This document shows, piece after piece, positions 1 through 10,986 of a DNA stretch of 64,000 nucleotides. The DNA lies in assembly GCA_018398585.1 (NCBI GenBank), contig JAGTTD010000007.1:9761320-9825319 (forward strand). The letters run 5' to 3'. This DNA comes from Simmondsia chinensis (Eukaryota > Streptophyta > Magnoliopsida > Caryophyllales > Simmondsiaceae). Positions within the stretch are counted from its first letter, which is position 1. Each line of letters begins with the position of its first letter. The notes below the pieces were generated by a model. That model searched no databases. It was not told the origin of the DNA and worked only from the letters and a program-made list of their open reading frames with translations. The position numbers and the translations under genes are program-made.

Positions 1-375
1 GATAAATTTGGCCTTCAAGAGTCTTTCAATCTCCTGCTTAACCAAATTAATAACTTCTTAGGACATTCTCCTTTGGGCTTGAATGATGGACCTCGAGCCT
101 GGCTTGATAGGAAGCCTATGCTCAACCACCTTTCTGTCTAGGCCAGGCATCTCGTGATGGCCTCAAGTAAAGCAGTCCTTGAACTCACGAAACAAAGTCA
201 AATACTGCTCTCTTTTCTCCTGAGAAAGCAGAGCGCTCAGATAGGTAGGTCTTAGGTCTTCTATCGAGCCTAAGTTATCCTCGAGGAGAGGGTCGTAAAC
301 TTTAGCCCTTAAATCCTCCATTTTGGCTGGTGCTGCACTTAAGTCAGATAGTTCCAACTCTTTTTCTTGCGTCAT
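1..375 (-). pseudogene. gypsy pre-RT linker and start of RT
   Basis: On the minus strand 163-375 encodes a linker ending LLSQEKREQYLTLFREFKDCF. After a stop, 1-160 continues with EMPGLDRKVVEHRLPIKPG and KQEIERLLKAKFI. This is the conserved entry into the RT domain of plant gypsy elements (MPGLD, H-x-L, then a helix ending in F-I). Two in-frame stops occur in the stretch. The catalytic RT motifs would lie beyond the window edge. Confidence 0.7.
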
Positions 376-1007
376 CTAGACCTCAAAGCCATTGAATGGC
401 TATTTAGCCCAAAGTTGATCCTTGGCATCTCAAACCACGAGCTTTGCTAGTGCTAAGAAAATGGCCTCTTGGGCCATTAGTGGGAGGTCTTGGCTCCCTT
501 GCATAAGGGTTCTCACGTGCCTTGGAGATCTCCTTCTTCAACAAGGGCCCTCATGCATCCCCAGAAATCAGAGTCTTTAGACTCTACCTCAACTTAACCA
601 ACCTCGGCTTCAGTAAGTGGGTTGTCAAGGATGGTCATTGTGTCTTATTATTGAGCAAACTATGGAGTGGTCCTTTTGGCATCAAGCAACCCCAGGCCAT
701 CTGTATAAAACTTTACCTCAACTTAGTTGGAGCAAGCCTTGAATGGCCTGTTATCTGCCATAACAATCTCATACTTGTCATGATTCCATAAGATTATCAA
801 CTAGTGCAATGAAGATGGGATACAATAATTGGCATGTAATCAATCTCTCCCAAGCAAAGTGTCGTAGCTTGATGTAGTGTCTATTACAAAGAAAGCTGTC
901 AGCTTACTTTAGCTACCAACAGTCAACTTAATCGAGATGACCCCTTCAAATTTAGTAGTAGCTTTGAAAAAGAAAAAAATTGCAACATCTGAAGTAATTA
1001 GGTCATC

Positions 1008-1196
1008 TCAAGATTTACCAATGACCCCTAACATATAAGAAGGCAAGACATTAATGGCTGCACCATTATCCACCAAGATCCCATTCACTAGAATGCCATC
1101 GAATTTGGCCTTGATGTACAGGGGCTTAATGTGTTTATTGGTGATATTAGGCCCATCAAACATCATCTTCATTATGTTAGGTGAATCATCAGGCAA
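1008..1196 (-). pseudogene. gypsy aspartic protease segment
   Basis: The minus-strand translation contains KFDGILVNGILVDNGAAINVLP, which aligns with the active-site region of plant gypsy proteases (hydrophobic-D-x-G-A/S-x-x-N-V/I-L/M-P). Here the residue after the catalytic aspartate is N rather than the S/T of cellular aspartic proteases. Related plant lineages often vary at this position, so this alone does not show inactivity. The segment sits between gag at 2803-4754 and the RT start at 1-375, as expected. Confidence 0.6.
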
Positions 1197-2802
1197 TTTG
1201 GATGTTGGGGTGTTAACTTTAAAAAATAAAGGATTGGAGTTACCATTGGTGTCTACTACTTATGCCACAAGTTTCACCCAGGGATCCTCATCCACAACTA
1301 TAATGTCCCCCTCAAAGCCTTCCTGAGTGTTAGTTGCCATGAAATCCAAAGAAAGGAGCAAGGAAGTTCTAACATCAAACTTTTCAAGGAGCATCCCGAA
1401 ACGTATCCGGACACCTTGATATGTTTCTTTTTTGGGGCTGCAATCCATGGGCAAATCCTGATCATGCTCTCGAGAACCGCCATAAGTTAGCATGTCCTGT
1501 GCAAGAGCTTGGTCCTTTGGATCAATCGTTGGGGCTTAAGACGCCTCCATAGGTTGGGAGAAGTCTTCTTTGTGGAATTCATTCTCGATATCAGACCGTG
1601 TTGGGTTAACATGGCCTTAAGGTTCCACTATATTGATTATGTGAGCGGAATATTTCTCTTCATCATCAACATATTTTCAAGCTAGTGAACTCTTAGCAAG
1701 CTGGTCCCACCGAGATTCTTATTCTTGTAAAGATGAGAGACTAGTCCATCTCTTAAGCTTCTTATGTGGCTGCCCTTTTTCGGTAGTAGCAAAAGGTTTG
1801 GACTCAGTTGTTGGTCCTTCAAGATCCATAGGCTCAGTTTGCTTTCCCTTGTGGACCCGGGCTTCCTCTTAAGAGAGCCTAGTTAAGCAAGTATCGAGCA
1901 GAGTCCTTCGTTGAGCTGCCTTTTTCTATAGTTGCCTCCTCTTCAAGGTTCGAGTAAGACTAGAGGGACTAAGCTCCTCTTCATCGAGGTGGCTCCTCCT
2001 CCAAACATTACTAAATTAGACTTCGAAAGGCTAGTACCCTGACTGTCGTGGTCCTTGGCTGGTGTCCAGATCCAGTAAGTTGTATTCTGGATTTCTCCTT
2101 GAATGCCCAATCTCATAATGATTTAGCCTTTTGGAGGATGACCCTCATCATGCTTATATCTATGGGACTTCTTTGATGGCATCTACATGTCCAAGAGGGG
2201 GTCAGCAGGGGAAATATATTGAGGAAGCAGTATGAGCTTTCTCATCGTTGCTTGTATTTTCCCACAACATTGTGGCATACCTTATAAGACACCTTCTCGT
2301 AGTCTTGAGATATTCTCTCTCCGCTAGTAAGGCCTAGCATGGGCCCGTGATTATTGCTTATATCCATAGCTAACTCCTCAGCCACTATTAGTGTAATGGC
2401 AGAGTCATTGCAGAGTTTGATCAGCAAGCTCTTAAAAACCGCACACTTGCTTGTTAGATGGAGTTATGTTATGTCATCGGCAGATTCCATTGTCCAATGT
2501 GCGCACAAGCCCGAGGAAGCCCAATATTCCTTCAATGACCAACCGTTTGAATATGTAGTTTGCTACCTTTGCCTTCTGAGTGTCATTGAAGATCATTTTT
2601 CTCCTGTAAAGGGGGAAGGGGTTAGTCTGGACACAACATGGATTGGTTAGGGCAACAGCGTCAATAACATTGACTTCAAGAGAACTAGGGAAGGAGTCTT
2701 TATTAACACCCATCTATTTTTCTCCCAGGAAGAACAATTCCCTTGCTTCTATGGCGTCCTAAACCACGTTTCTAAAGATGACGCAATTCTTCTTTGAATG
2801 GG

Positions 2803-4754
2803 TCAATGAATCGTGCCATTTATATATATCTTCCCCTTAGTATAATTTGGGTCAGGCTTTCTATGTTTACCCCTGATCTTAAGTTTGTTATTTGTCTCAA
2901 GCCTATCGAATATTACATCGGCTCTTGAGAGGTCAAACGAGTATTTTCTCAAATCTTGGGATTGATAAGACTTCCTGGCTTTGACATCCTTCTTAACCAA
3001 AAGATTGCAAACCATAGGAGACCCCTTGATGTATTCAGTGACGTCAATCTCATATGGAGGATCTTCATCCTCTTTGATTAGATTGTGTACGTAAATCCCA
3101 TACATGCTATTTTTCCTAAGGCTGTCTTCTTTTAAGACAGCCTCGTATCTAGCAGTACATTTTTCCAGCTGTACGAGCATCGTGAAGCTAGAGCCTTCAA
3201 ATTTCTTCCTAAGCTCAATATCTAAGCCATTCAAGGCCAGGTTGGCATACTCTACTTCAAGAAGGGCTACAGTACCATTTAACCTGGCTCTCTTGAACCG
3301 GCTAATGTAGTCTTCCATTGATTCACCTGGCTTTTGTCTCATTCGAGCCAAGTCAGACATGGAAGTTCCTCGTTCCATTCTTGGGAACTGAGCCTGAAAT
3401 TAACATACCATGTCATCCCAATAGTAGATGGAATTAGGTGGCAGGCTAATGTACCACTGAAAAGTGGTCCCAGTTACAGAACTAGGAACAGCCTCAGCTT
3501 GAGGTACTAATTATCAGCCGCTTCTCTACACTGGTAATTAAATCTTGCCAAGTGCTCGAGGAAAGACACAGTCCCTTCTCTAGAAAAGAGGGTAAACTCA
3601 AGGATTTTGTATCTTCTATGAAAAGGGTAGTCCTTGTCTATATAGTCATGGTAAGGTTTACTATACAAGGGTCTATTGACCCTTTTGAGGCCTGGGCTAT
3701 ACATCCACTTGATGAGGGCAGCCCATTGGTCTTGGAGGGGTAGGTTAGGCACATGGTTATGCACCTACCATTGCTCCCTAAATGGGTCAGAATCTCGAGG
3801 GGGATCTGCAAGATACCCCTGAGCGCCCATCACAATCAGGTGTGGGAACAGTTGTTTTCCCACAAACCCGGGGTAACCCCCCTGATCAATTTGGCAATGC
3901 GTTTGGTTGGCCATGAAGTATGTCCCAGCAGGACCTGGGTTATACGGAATGCTTGAGAGCACACCAATATTAGTAGGTTGTTGATTCATCCTTGCTTGAT
4001 CAGTCCCCAAATCATAATCTTGAGGAAGTGGGTGGTTAAATTGCCTTCCAGTGTGATAAGCATTGAGAGGTCTAGGAAGGAGAGGCTGGCTTTCCAAAAG
4101 TGGGTATATGTCCTTGCATTCCTACTTTAAGGCCTTGATTGGGCCTCGAGGCAACCTCTACTACCTACAGAGGGTATGAACGGTTTTGCTCCCCTGTCTC
4201 GGGGAGAGGCAACGCTGGCACACTAGAGTTAATATCCCTCAAGGCCAAAGAAAAACTCTAATTCAAAGGGTCAGCAACCCCAAGGGGCACATTGTTCCCA
4301 TGGCTAGATTCCAAGTGTGTGACACGTAGTTTAGCCACAACTAGGTTTTCCGTTCTCTCGGAAAAATATAGTCAACCTAAGTCACTATTAATCGTGAGCT
4401 CGAAGGAGCCTCATGAGGATATCCAGTTGGTGCTGATCGATGAGGTGCAGGCCTAAGTTGCATGATATCCTCCTTAACGGCTTAAACAAGGCCATTATGA
4501 GCCTCAGCCTGTCTAACCAAGATAAGCTCAACCTCAACTATTATTTGTCTTGCCACGTCCTTAGCAACCAGGGTAGTTGTAGAAGACAAGGTTGCATTTA
4601 TTTCAACTAATACTTTATCTATCTCTTTATGAAGCTTATCAAGAATTGAGGTTCCAACGCTATTTGCTACGGCTCTCATGGCGGTGGAGTTTTCACGCTG
4701 GGCCACTAGATTATGCTTTGTTTCAGCACATAGTCTCTGAAAGGCTTCTCTCAT
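2803..4754 (-). pseudogene. gypsy gag polyprotein, broken
   Basis: Three open stretches lie in order on the minus strand: 4482-4754, 3507-4097 and 2803-3378. The 3507-3764 part reads like the N-terminal gag region (MYSPGLKRVNRPLYSKPYHD, then RYKILEFTLFSREGTVSFLEHLARF). The 2803-3378 part carries the signature QKPGESMEDYISRFKRARL followed by LALNGLDIELRKKFEG, typical of plant gypsy capsid domains. Gag packages the element RNA into cytoplasmic particles. The stretch 3380-3506 between the two capsid pieces reads as gag in shifted frames, so frameshifts rather than introns separate them. No zinc knuckle was identified further downstream. Confidence 0.75.
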
Positions 4755-5269
4755 TGTTTATTGGACTCTTTGGTCCATGATCTCTAAACGACGGTTAAGC
4801 ATAGCCATGAAACTCTTGCGAGAATGGCCATCCAGCCCAATTCGTTTGTCTTTCGGGATGTCATCATCGCCACCGTTCTCACTATCATGGCTATGACTCA
4901 GTTCATCCCGTCATGTTATAGGGCTTTGTCCAAGAGGATGCTCAAGCAGGGATCCAATCAGGGCCAAGCCCTTTGGCGCCTCATGCTCGAGAGCACTGGA
5001 CCTCCTGGTTTTGATCATAGGTGAATCGACTGAAATTACATCTTGGTAATCCAAGATAGGCTTAAGACGATGAAGTCTCGTTTTAAGCCTCCCACCATGG
5101 TAGCCAAAAAGGTGTGTTTGCTTTATTTTGTTTGTAATAAAGTGTGATGTGGTCGCCGCAAAATGAAAACAAAACAAAGTGCAAAACGGACTCACCGCGT
5201 CTAGGGAGTGAGCTTAAATTCGAACCGCACATCTTTGACCTCATCACTCACCATTTTCGAAGAAAAGGT

Positions 5270-6970
5270 TGTGATATTTTGGTGTATCTGATTTTGATTA
5301 TATCGTGAGTTCAGCTTATACTTCAATTAAGAAGACTTAGTTAAATATTTTTGTGAATTTTTTAATATATATTGACAGAAATTAAAGGGATATGGACCTA
5401 ACTCAATTGGCAGTATAGTGATGGAGCAGGGCCCACAAACACCTTTCCTCGTACACTTAAAAGTTCGGAACTGGGGTGGAAATAAACCCAAGAGCTCAGC
5501 TGTCCACTTACAAGTCCGAGTCAATCAGGTTTTTAAACTTGGCACCCTTGACTTATAATAACTCGAATAAGTTTAGGTGGGGGTAAATGAGCCGAGCCGG
5601 CGCACGAGCCCTCGCGAGCCTACTCATCATAAAGCTCGAAAAGCTCACTTCACTTTGAGCGTGAGCTGAGCCCGAGCCTAGTGAAGCTCGAGGTCGTAGG
5701 CTCGTGAGCCTAAACGAGCCTAAGCGAGCTTTTTTTTTAGTATTATATATTTGCTTAAATATTAGCCAATGAAGCCATATTCGAGCCTAAATGAGCCGAG
5801 CCTGAGCTTAAACGAGCCTAAACGAGCCTATATTGAGCTTATATGAGCTGAAATACTGTAAGCCCAATTTGAAGCTCACCAAGCTTAGATTGAACCGAGA
5901 TGAGCCCGAGCTTTTGATGAGCCAAGCTCGATCCTAAACTTTCAAAGCTCGGTGAGCTTTGAGCTGAGCCTAAGCCGAGCTTAAAGCTAATGAGCTGGCT
6001 CGGCTCAAATACACCCCTAAGTTTAGGTATGATAAGATTAAGATGGAGCAAACCATATTCAGGTCACTGGATTAGGACCAAAGCAATCAGGGTCAAGCCT
6101 TGTTCGTCAAAGCCCTTTCCGTCAAAGCCCTAATCAATGGTAAGAACCTAAGTTCACTTGATTTATTAAGTAGTGACAGTAGTGTTAAGACCAACACAAT
6201 CAAGGTCAAGCCTTGGCCATCAAAGCCTTTAAACTAAAGCCTCAATTCTCAACTCGTCAAAATTTGGAAACATATCAAAAGAGGAAGTTTATACCTGAAG
6301 CCCGAAAGACTGCATTACTGAGGAAGCAAGTACAACAAGCTGTTCTACACAAAACTAACCTATGCTAAGTTACGCTACTCCTAAGAAAAGAGCACAAGTT
6401 TATTGTAAAGAGAACTTGATGAAGTTTTGTATTGAGTGTGTGTACTAATTTGGACTACAACATCGTCCTTATTTATAGATAAACTAAATAATGACTGCCC
6501 CTTGATTGCACAACATTTTCTCCCCACGTCTTTTCACTAAGCTTCTTCTTGCACGTAAAGGATAATTAAACATGTCCATGATTTAGTTTTGGGGAGAATT
6601 CCTTGAAGCCCACGTCTGAATTTCTAGCTGAAGTCCCCTCTAGAAGCCCCACCGTTCTCTTGGATTAAGCTTAGTGCCCAAGTATTTAAAATTGCGCTTC
6701 AAGTAACTGTCTGGAGCTTGGAAACCACCTGTTTTGTAGCTTTCTGGGCAGCCCCGTGGGCTCGAGCTCCTTTTATCTTTCAACCATCTCAAGCCTCGAG
6801 TGGTTGATACCCTTGTTAGGATGATACTCCCTCGGGATACTAGGCTAGAGACGCTGTTAATTCAGTAACTAAAGGCCTAATTCTCCTCGAGGAGGTCCTC
6901 ATGTGTTAAGCATGTGGCACTTTGCTCAAAACAGCGTCATCCCAGTTCCCTCAAATTTAGGGTGCAAACA
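5270..6970 (-). repeat. Candidate 5' LTR of the gypsy remnant, boundaries tentative
   Basis: Read on the minus strand this block would begin TGTTTGCACC at 6970 and end ATATCACA at 5270, giving TG..CA termini next to the gag leader. A TATA-like box (CTATAAATA on the minus strand) lies at 6466-6474, plausible for an LTR promoter. The second LTR is off-window and I could not match a standard tRNA primer site next to 5270, so the boundaries are inference. The block includes a 439-bp MITE at 5579-6017. Confidence 0.35.
5579..6017. mobile_element. MITE with AGCTCG/GAGCC-rich interior, 11-bp TSD
   Basis: The element is flanked by the same 11 bases, TAAGTTTAGGT, at 5568-5578 and 6018-6028. Its termini are imperfect inverted repeats: GGGGGTAAATGAGCCGAGCC on the left and, read inward from the right, GGGGTGTATTTGAGCCGAGCC. 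The interior has no ORF of note and is built of very many GAGCC, AAGCTC and GAGCTCG units in both orientations. A target duplication of 9-11 bp would suit a Mutator-like MITE. The superfamily is inference. Confidence 0.7.
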
Positions 6971-7498
6971 AATACCCTTAGGTTTAACCATTTATCACTT
7001 AGGTACCCCAACGTTTTAATAGATACAATGAGGTACTATGAGATTTGAAGAGTTTATCACTTAGGTACCATGTATTGAAATTTGGTGAGTTTTTATAAGA
7101 ATTAGACCAATTTTACACAAAATATACTAATCTAGTACATAATTACGATCATATATACAAGTCATTTAATATTTTGAGCAACACATTACGATGAAAACAT
7201 TCACTTAATTTGGATACAAACTACCATTATAGTGCCGAAATTATGTGTCATATCAGTATTTTTTGATAAAATATCATCAAATTCTAATTAATGTACTTAT
7301 GTATTATTGAAATTATATTTAACTTTAACATTTTTCGACAAAAAATCTATAAAGTTTTGGAAGAAAAGTACATGATCAATAAAATTTTAAAACTTTAGGG
7401 TACCTTAGTGAAAAAATTTTAAACCTCAAGATATCTCATAGTATATTTTGAAATATCACAATACCTAAAAAAATAAATAATCAACTTTTATGGTATTT
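6971..7498. repeat. Long imperfect inverted repeat, MITE-like
   Basis: The left arm (about 6971-7120) and the right arm (about 7375-7498) are diverged reverse complements. AAATACCCTTAGGTTTA at the left pairs with AAATACCATAAAAGTTGA read from the right. Internally, TATGAGATTTGAAGAGTTTA and TCACTTAGGTACC on the left match TATGAGATATCTTGAGGTTTA and TCACTAAGGTACC on the other strand. No clear target duplication was found and there is no coding potential. Confidence 0.5.
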
Positions 7499-8913
7499 AA
7501 GTGATAGTTTTTTGTTTTTTTTTTTTTTTGTTTTTAAGTTGATAGATTAAAAATTCTTCTGGTATTAAAAAAAAAAAATGAAGAAAGCATTAGACAATAG
7601 TTGAGATGTAAAGTCAAAAGTGCACCAATTCCAAGTGGCCCCCCGTCATTGGCATTGTCTTTGTCTTCCAAGACCAACAACTGCCACATGGCCGTTGGTT
7701 CCTTTTTCTCCCTTTACTAACATTTATTTTATTCTGACCCAAAAAAAAAAAGCCATTTATTTTATTTTATTTATTTATTTTAGTAGAGCCAACACAATGT
7801 AGTGTGGGTCCCACCAACTCTTCTGACAGCCCACCTATATTCCGGCTCTTACACTAGCTGACTTCCCCATTCTGCTCCTCTATTCCCTTCCTATTTGCAC
7901 TCCATACCCCTTATATTTTTTTGAATAAGGTTTAGGACAAGCATTAATGATAAATTCAGCGGATGAGAACTAAAAAATTATGGAATTTTAATAATATATA
8001 TTATTAATATAATATGTTATGTTAACATTTTTTCAACAATATAAGCAAATTCTGACAAAAAATATCTATATATTATTAAAATTACCTTCGACATCAATAT
8101 TTTCTAATAAATATCTGTTAGATTTGCATATGTTACTTCATTGATTAAATTTAGGGAATTAATGTGGTAAAGTTTTTAAATAACAAATATTTTACTATAT
8201 ATATTAAATTATCGAAAGGTTTAAATGATAAATGTTGAAATATTATGACGCCAATAAATTTCCTTTTGTGTTTTTAAGGAAAGGCCTAGCAATTTATGTA
8301 TAATTATTATTATTAGATATAGATTTTATTATTTAAATAGCATAAATTGTAATCTTATGGTATAAGTGCCTTTTCATGTCTTATTATATACAATTATTTT
8401 TCAATAATTAGCGACAAGTTTACAATCAACCTACATAAAAGAGAGGATTAAGAAACAAAAACAGCCAAAAAAAAGGAAAACGGGATAGGAGAAAAATCAA
8501 ACATGCACTACAAGAATACATCACCACAAGATGAGACGGGGTAAGAATAGGAGGAAACATCCAACCACACAAAAATTGGAGATGAGAATGACATATCAGA
8601 ACGCTCAAAATGGTGCAATTAAACATCAATAGTTTAAAGTTCACCACTTAATGTATTAATGTCGATCATGTTTAACTACAATTTATGGGTGCGCCCTCTT
8701 GAAATATAGGAATTTTTTGAGAATCTATTCTTCTTTCATTTCACCCAAATGTTAACATGGTACATGTAAATTACTGAAATTGTATGTCATTCACTAATTT
8801 TTAGGAAAAAAAACATTATATATTGGTAAAAGTTTACAAAATTTTGGTAGAAATAGTTAAATAATAATATATTTAAAATCTCAATAAATGTCTTGATAAT
8901 TAAACATCAAACC
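7499..8913. other. AT-rich spacer, no gene seen
   Basis: This stretch has homopolymer A and T runs, short AT repeats and a TATTTT-rich block near 7740-7790. Small open frames at 7620-7802 and 8426-8647 have no recognisable domain and look incidental. Confidence 0.6.
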
Positions 8914-9425
8914 GAGCTATTTATACATTGGTCCCTAATATTTTTAAGTCTGTACAAATTCATCCTCATCTATTTTTTTTGTTCAAAATAATGCATAATG
9001 TTTGCATCTTTGTTTGCAATTGTCTCTCATCTTTATTTTTGTTCAAAATGATGCCTAAAGTTTAATTACAAAATTAGTCTCCCACTTAATAATAAAAATT
9101 AGGTTAAAACTAAAAAGAAGAATAATTTATTTTATCATAAAATAAAATACCAAGAGCAATCTAAAAAAGAAAAAAAAAATAAGGGATCAATTTGAAAAAA
9201 TATAAAAACGTTAGGGATCTTATTGAACAAAAAAATAATAATAATAAAACAATTTGAAAAAATTTAAAAATATTAAGGAACAACGGGTAAAAGAGTTTCT
9301 TATTAACCAAGGTAAGAGACCCATTTAAATAAATTTAAAAATTTTAAGATCATTTTAAACAACAAAAAGACAAACAAATAATTTGAAGAAGTTTAAAAAC
9401 ATTAGAGACTATTTGTAAATAACTC
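8914..9425. mobile_element. Foldback-type MITE with 8-bp TSD
   Basis: The element is flanked by ATCAAACC at 8906-8913 and 9426-9433. Arms of more than 100 bp are inverted copies: the left starts GAGCTATTTATACATTGGTC, and the right read inward starts GAGTTATTTACAAATAGTC. Both continue through a TCYCTAATRTTTTTAA block and a TTTGTT(C/T)AAAATRAT block. No ORF is present. An 8-bp duplication suggests a hAT-type MITE, but the termini are not diagnostic. Confidence 0.65.
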
Positions 9426-9696
9426 ATCAAACCTACCTAAATACCCAAGGATAAGTTTCCTACATAATTTCCAACAAAAACAACAACGTTTTGTGATTCA
9501 TTTATAATGTTTCAAACCTTATCAAATAATATTTTCATCAATATATATTTATTAGTAAATTAAAGTAACTTACTGTACTAACTTTCTTCCAAAAATTATC
9601 GTCATTTCATCACAAAGATCATGTTTATTTATACAAACAAAACCTAAAATGCTAAAAGAATAAATTAAAATAATAAAAGCTCTTTATTTGTATTTA

Positions 9697-10257
9697 TTAG
9701 TTTTTTCTCGTGCGATGCACGGGCTAGTTCTATTATCTATATTATTTTTTAAGAGAATAAATCAAAATTTTAGGTTTATGACACTGATTTGTGATGTTCT
9801 TTATTTTTTAATAATCGTTATTATAATTATGTTAGTCAAATTCTGTTAAAAATATTCATTGTCAAAATAATATGTATTTATTTAATTTAATCATGGTTTA
9901 TAATTATAATTATATTCTTAATTTAGTTTATTTTAAATAATTTTGATCCTTAGTTTCATGAAATATTTTTGCATTTATATTTAAAATTATTTGATTAAAA
10001 TTAGTTCATTATTATATATATATTTAAAATTTTAATATATAAAATTTTTAGAAAGTTACTGATAGATTTAAAATATCTAAAAAAATGAATAAAATATTTT
10101 TCTCAAAAAAATAATTTCAGCCAAATATATTTCTAATACTTTAAAAGTAAGTTGAATAATAACTTCCTAAAATGATATAGTTTGGATATTAAAAGTTTTT
10201 AAAGTATGGAGACTTTTTTTGACACTAAAAATATGGAGACTTTATATAATAATATAT
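9697..10257 (-). mobile_element. Helitron-like non-autonomous element next to the bZIP promoter
   Basis: On the minus strand the 3' end reads CGTGCATCGCACG (a perfect short hairpin, + strand 9709-9721), then AGAAAAAACTAA followed by T. That fits the Helitron pattern of a hairpin, about 10 nt, then CTRR inserted before T. The opposite end, read on the minus strand, is TATACTATATATTATTATAT followed by AAAGTCTCCAT, resembling plant Helitron 5' ends but lacking a clean terminal TC. No coding capacity is present. The right boundary is approximate. Confidence 0.4.
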
Positions 10258-10468
10258 AGTATAAATTATATATGTCAAGATACAAAAACGTAAATAACTC
10301 GAATGATTCAACCTAAATGCCGAGGGATAAGTTTTACTATTAGTTTTTGTTTTTTTGAACACTGTTTTACTATTAGTTTAGCCATTACATAAAAGGTGCA
10401 ACTTTTCTTCTCTCGTCTCTGTCCTCTAAACCCCACTCTCCTCGCACTTACGCGCCGCCGCAGCCGCA

Positions 10469-10986
10469 ATGGACCCGCGCTACCCGCCGGCGGCAGGCGC
10501 ACCACCGTTCCAAATCCCAACGATTGACATATCAAACCTTCACATCCCAGAAACCCCACAGCACCCCCGGGGGCCGCACCACCGGCGAGCCCACTCCGAC
10601 ACCTTCCACTTCCTCCTCGACGTCCCCGACATGGACACCGCCTTCAACTTCGACGTGGACCCTCCCATCACCCCCCACGTGGCTGCCCCTATGCCCGTCG
10701 ATTCGTCCAGATCGGACGAGTCGAGCAGCGACAACCGGAGTACCTCGTCGAGGGCGCCGGGGCCAGGGAGCCACTTCAGGAGCTTGTCGGTGGACGCGGA
10801 TTTCTTCGAGGGGTTGTCGTTTGACGGGGGTGGGGCGGCAGCGGCGGGGATGGGGGGAGTGCATAGGAGGACGAGCTCCATGGATGGGGGGACGTCGGAT
10901 GGGGAGGGTATGGAAGGGATAAAGAAGGCTATGACTCCTGAGAAATTGGCTGAGCTTGCTTTGATTGATCCTAAAAGGGCTAAAAG
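10469..10986 (+). CDS. bZIP exon 1 (residues 1-172 plus 2 nt)
   Basis: This exon is GC-rich (a GC island in AT-rich surroundings). It encodes a Pro-rich start, the HRRAHSD motif at residues 38-44, a Ser-rich stretch, [15 protein letters not shown] (102-116), [10 protein letters not shown] (132-141) and the lead-in [18 protein letters not shown]. It ends two bases into codon 173. Exon 2 supplies the last base, restoring the conserved KRAKR-ILANR junction, which fixes the donor after 10986 even though the next bases are GC. Confidence 0.9.

Larger units (their letters stand above)
1..4830 (-). mobile_element. Decayed Ty3/gypsy retrotransposon, gag to start of RT
   Basis: On the minus strand, reading from about 4830 down to 1, the pieces occur in gypsy order: a gag leader, a Retrotrans_gag-like domain, an aspartic protease-like segment and the start of reverse transcriptase, which is cut off by the window edge. 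All frames are broken by stop codons and frameshifts, so this is a dead copy. The gag wording and the DNG-type protease motif suggest the Tat/Ogre side of Ty3/gypsy, but I cannot settle the lineage from this fragment. The 5' LTR should lie to the right, at 5270-6970. The other LTR is outside the window. Confidence 0.8.

Noticed and set aside
5390..5520. Possible tRNA gene
   Set aside because: A few tRNA-like strings occur, but no cloverleaf with a proper T-arm and acceptor stem could be drawn.
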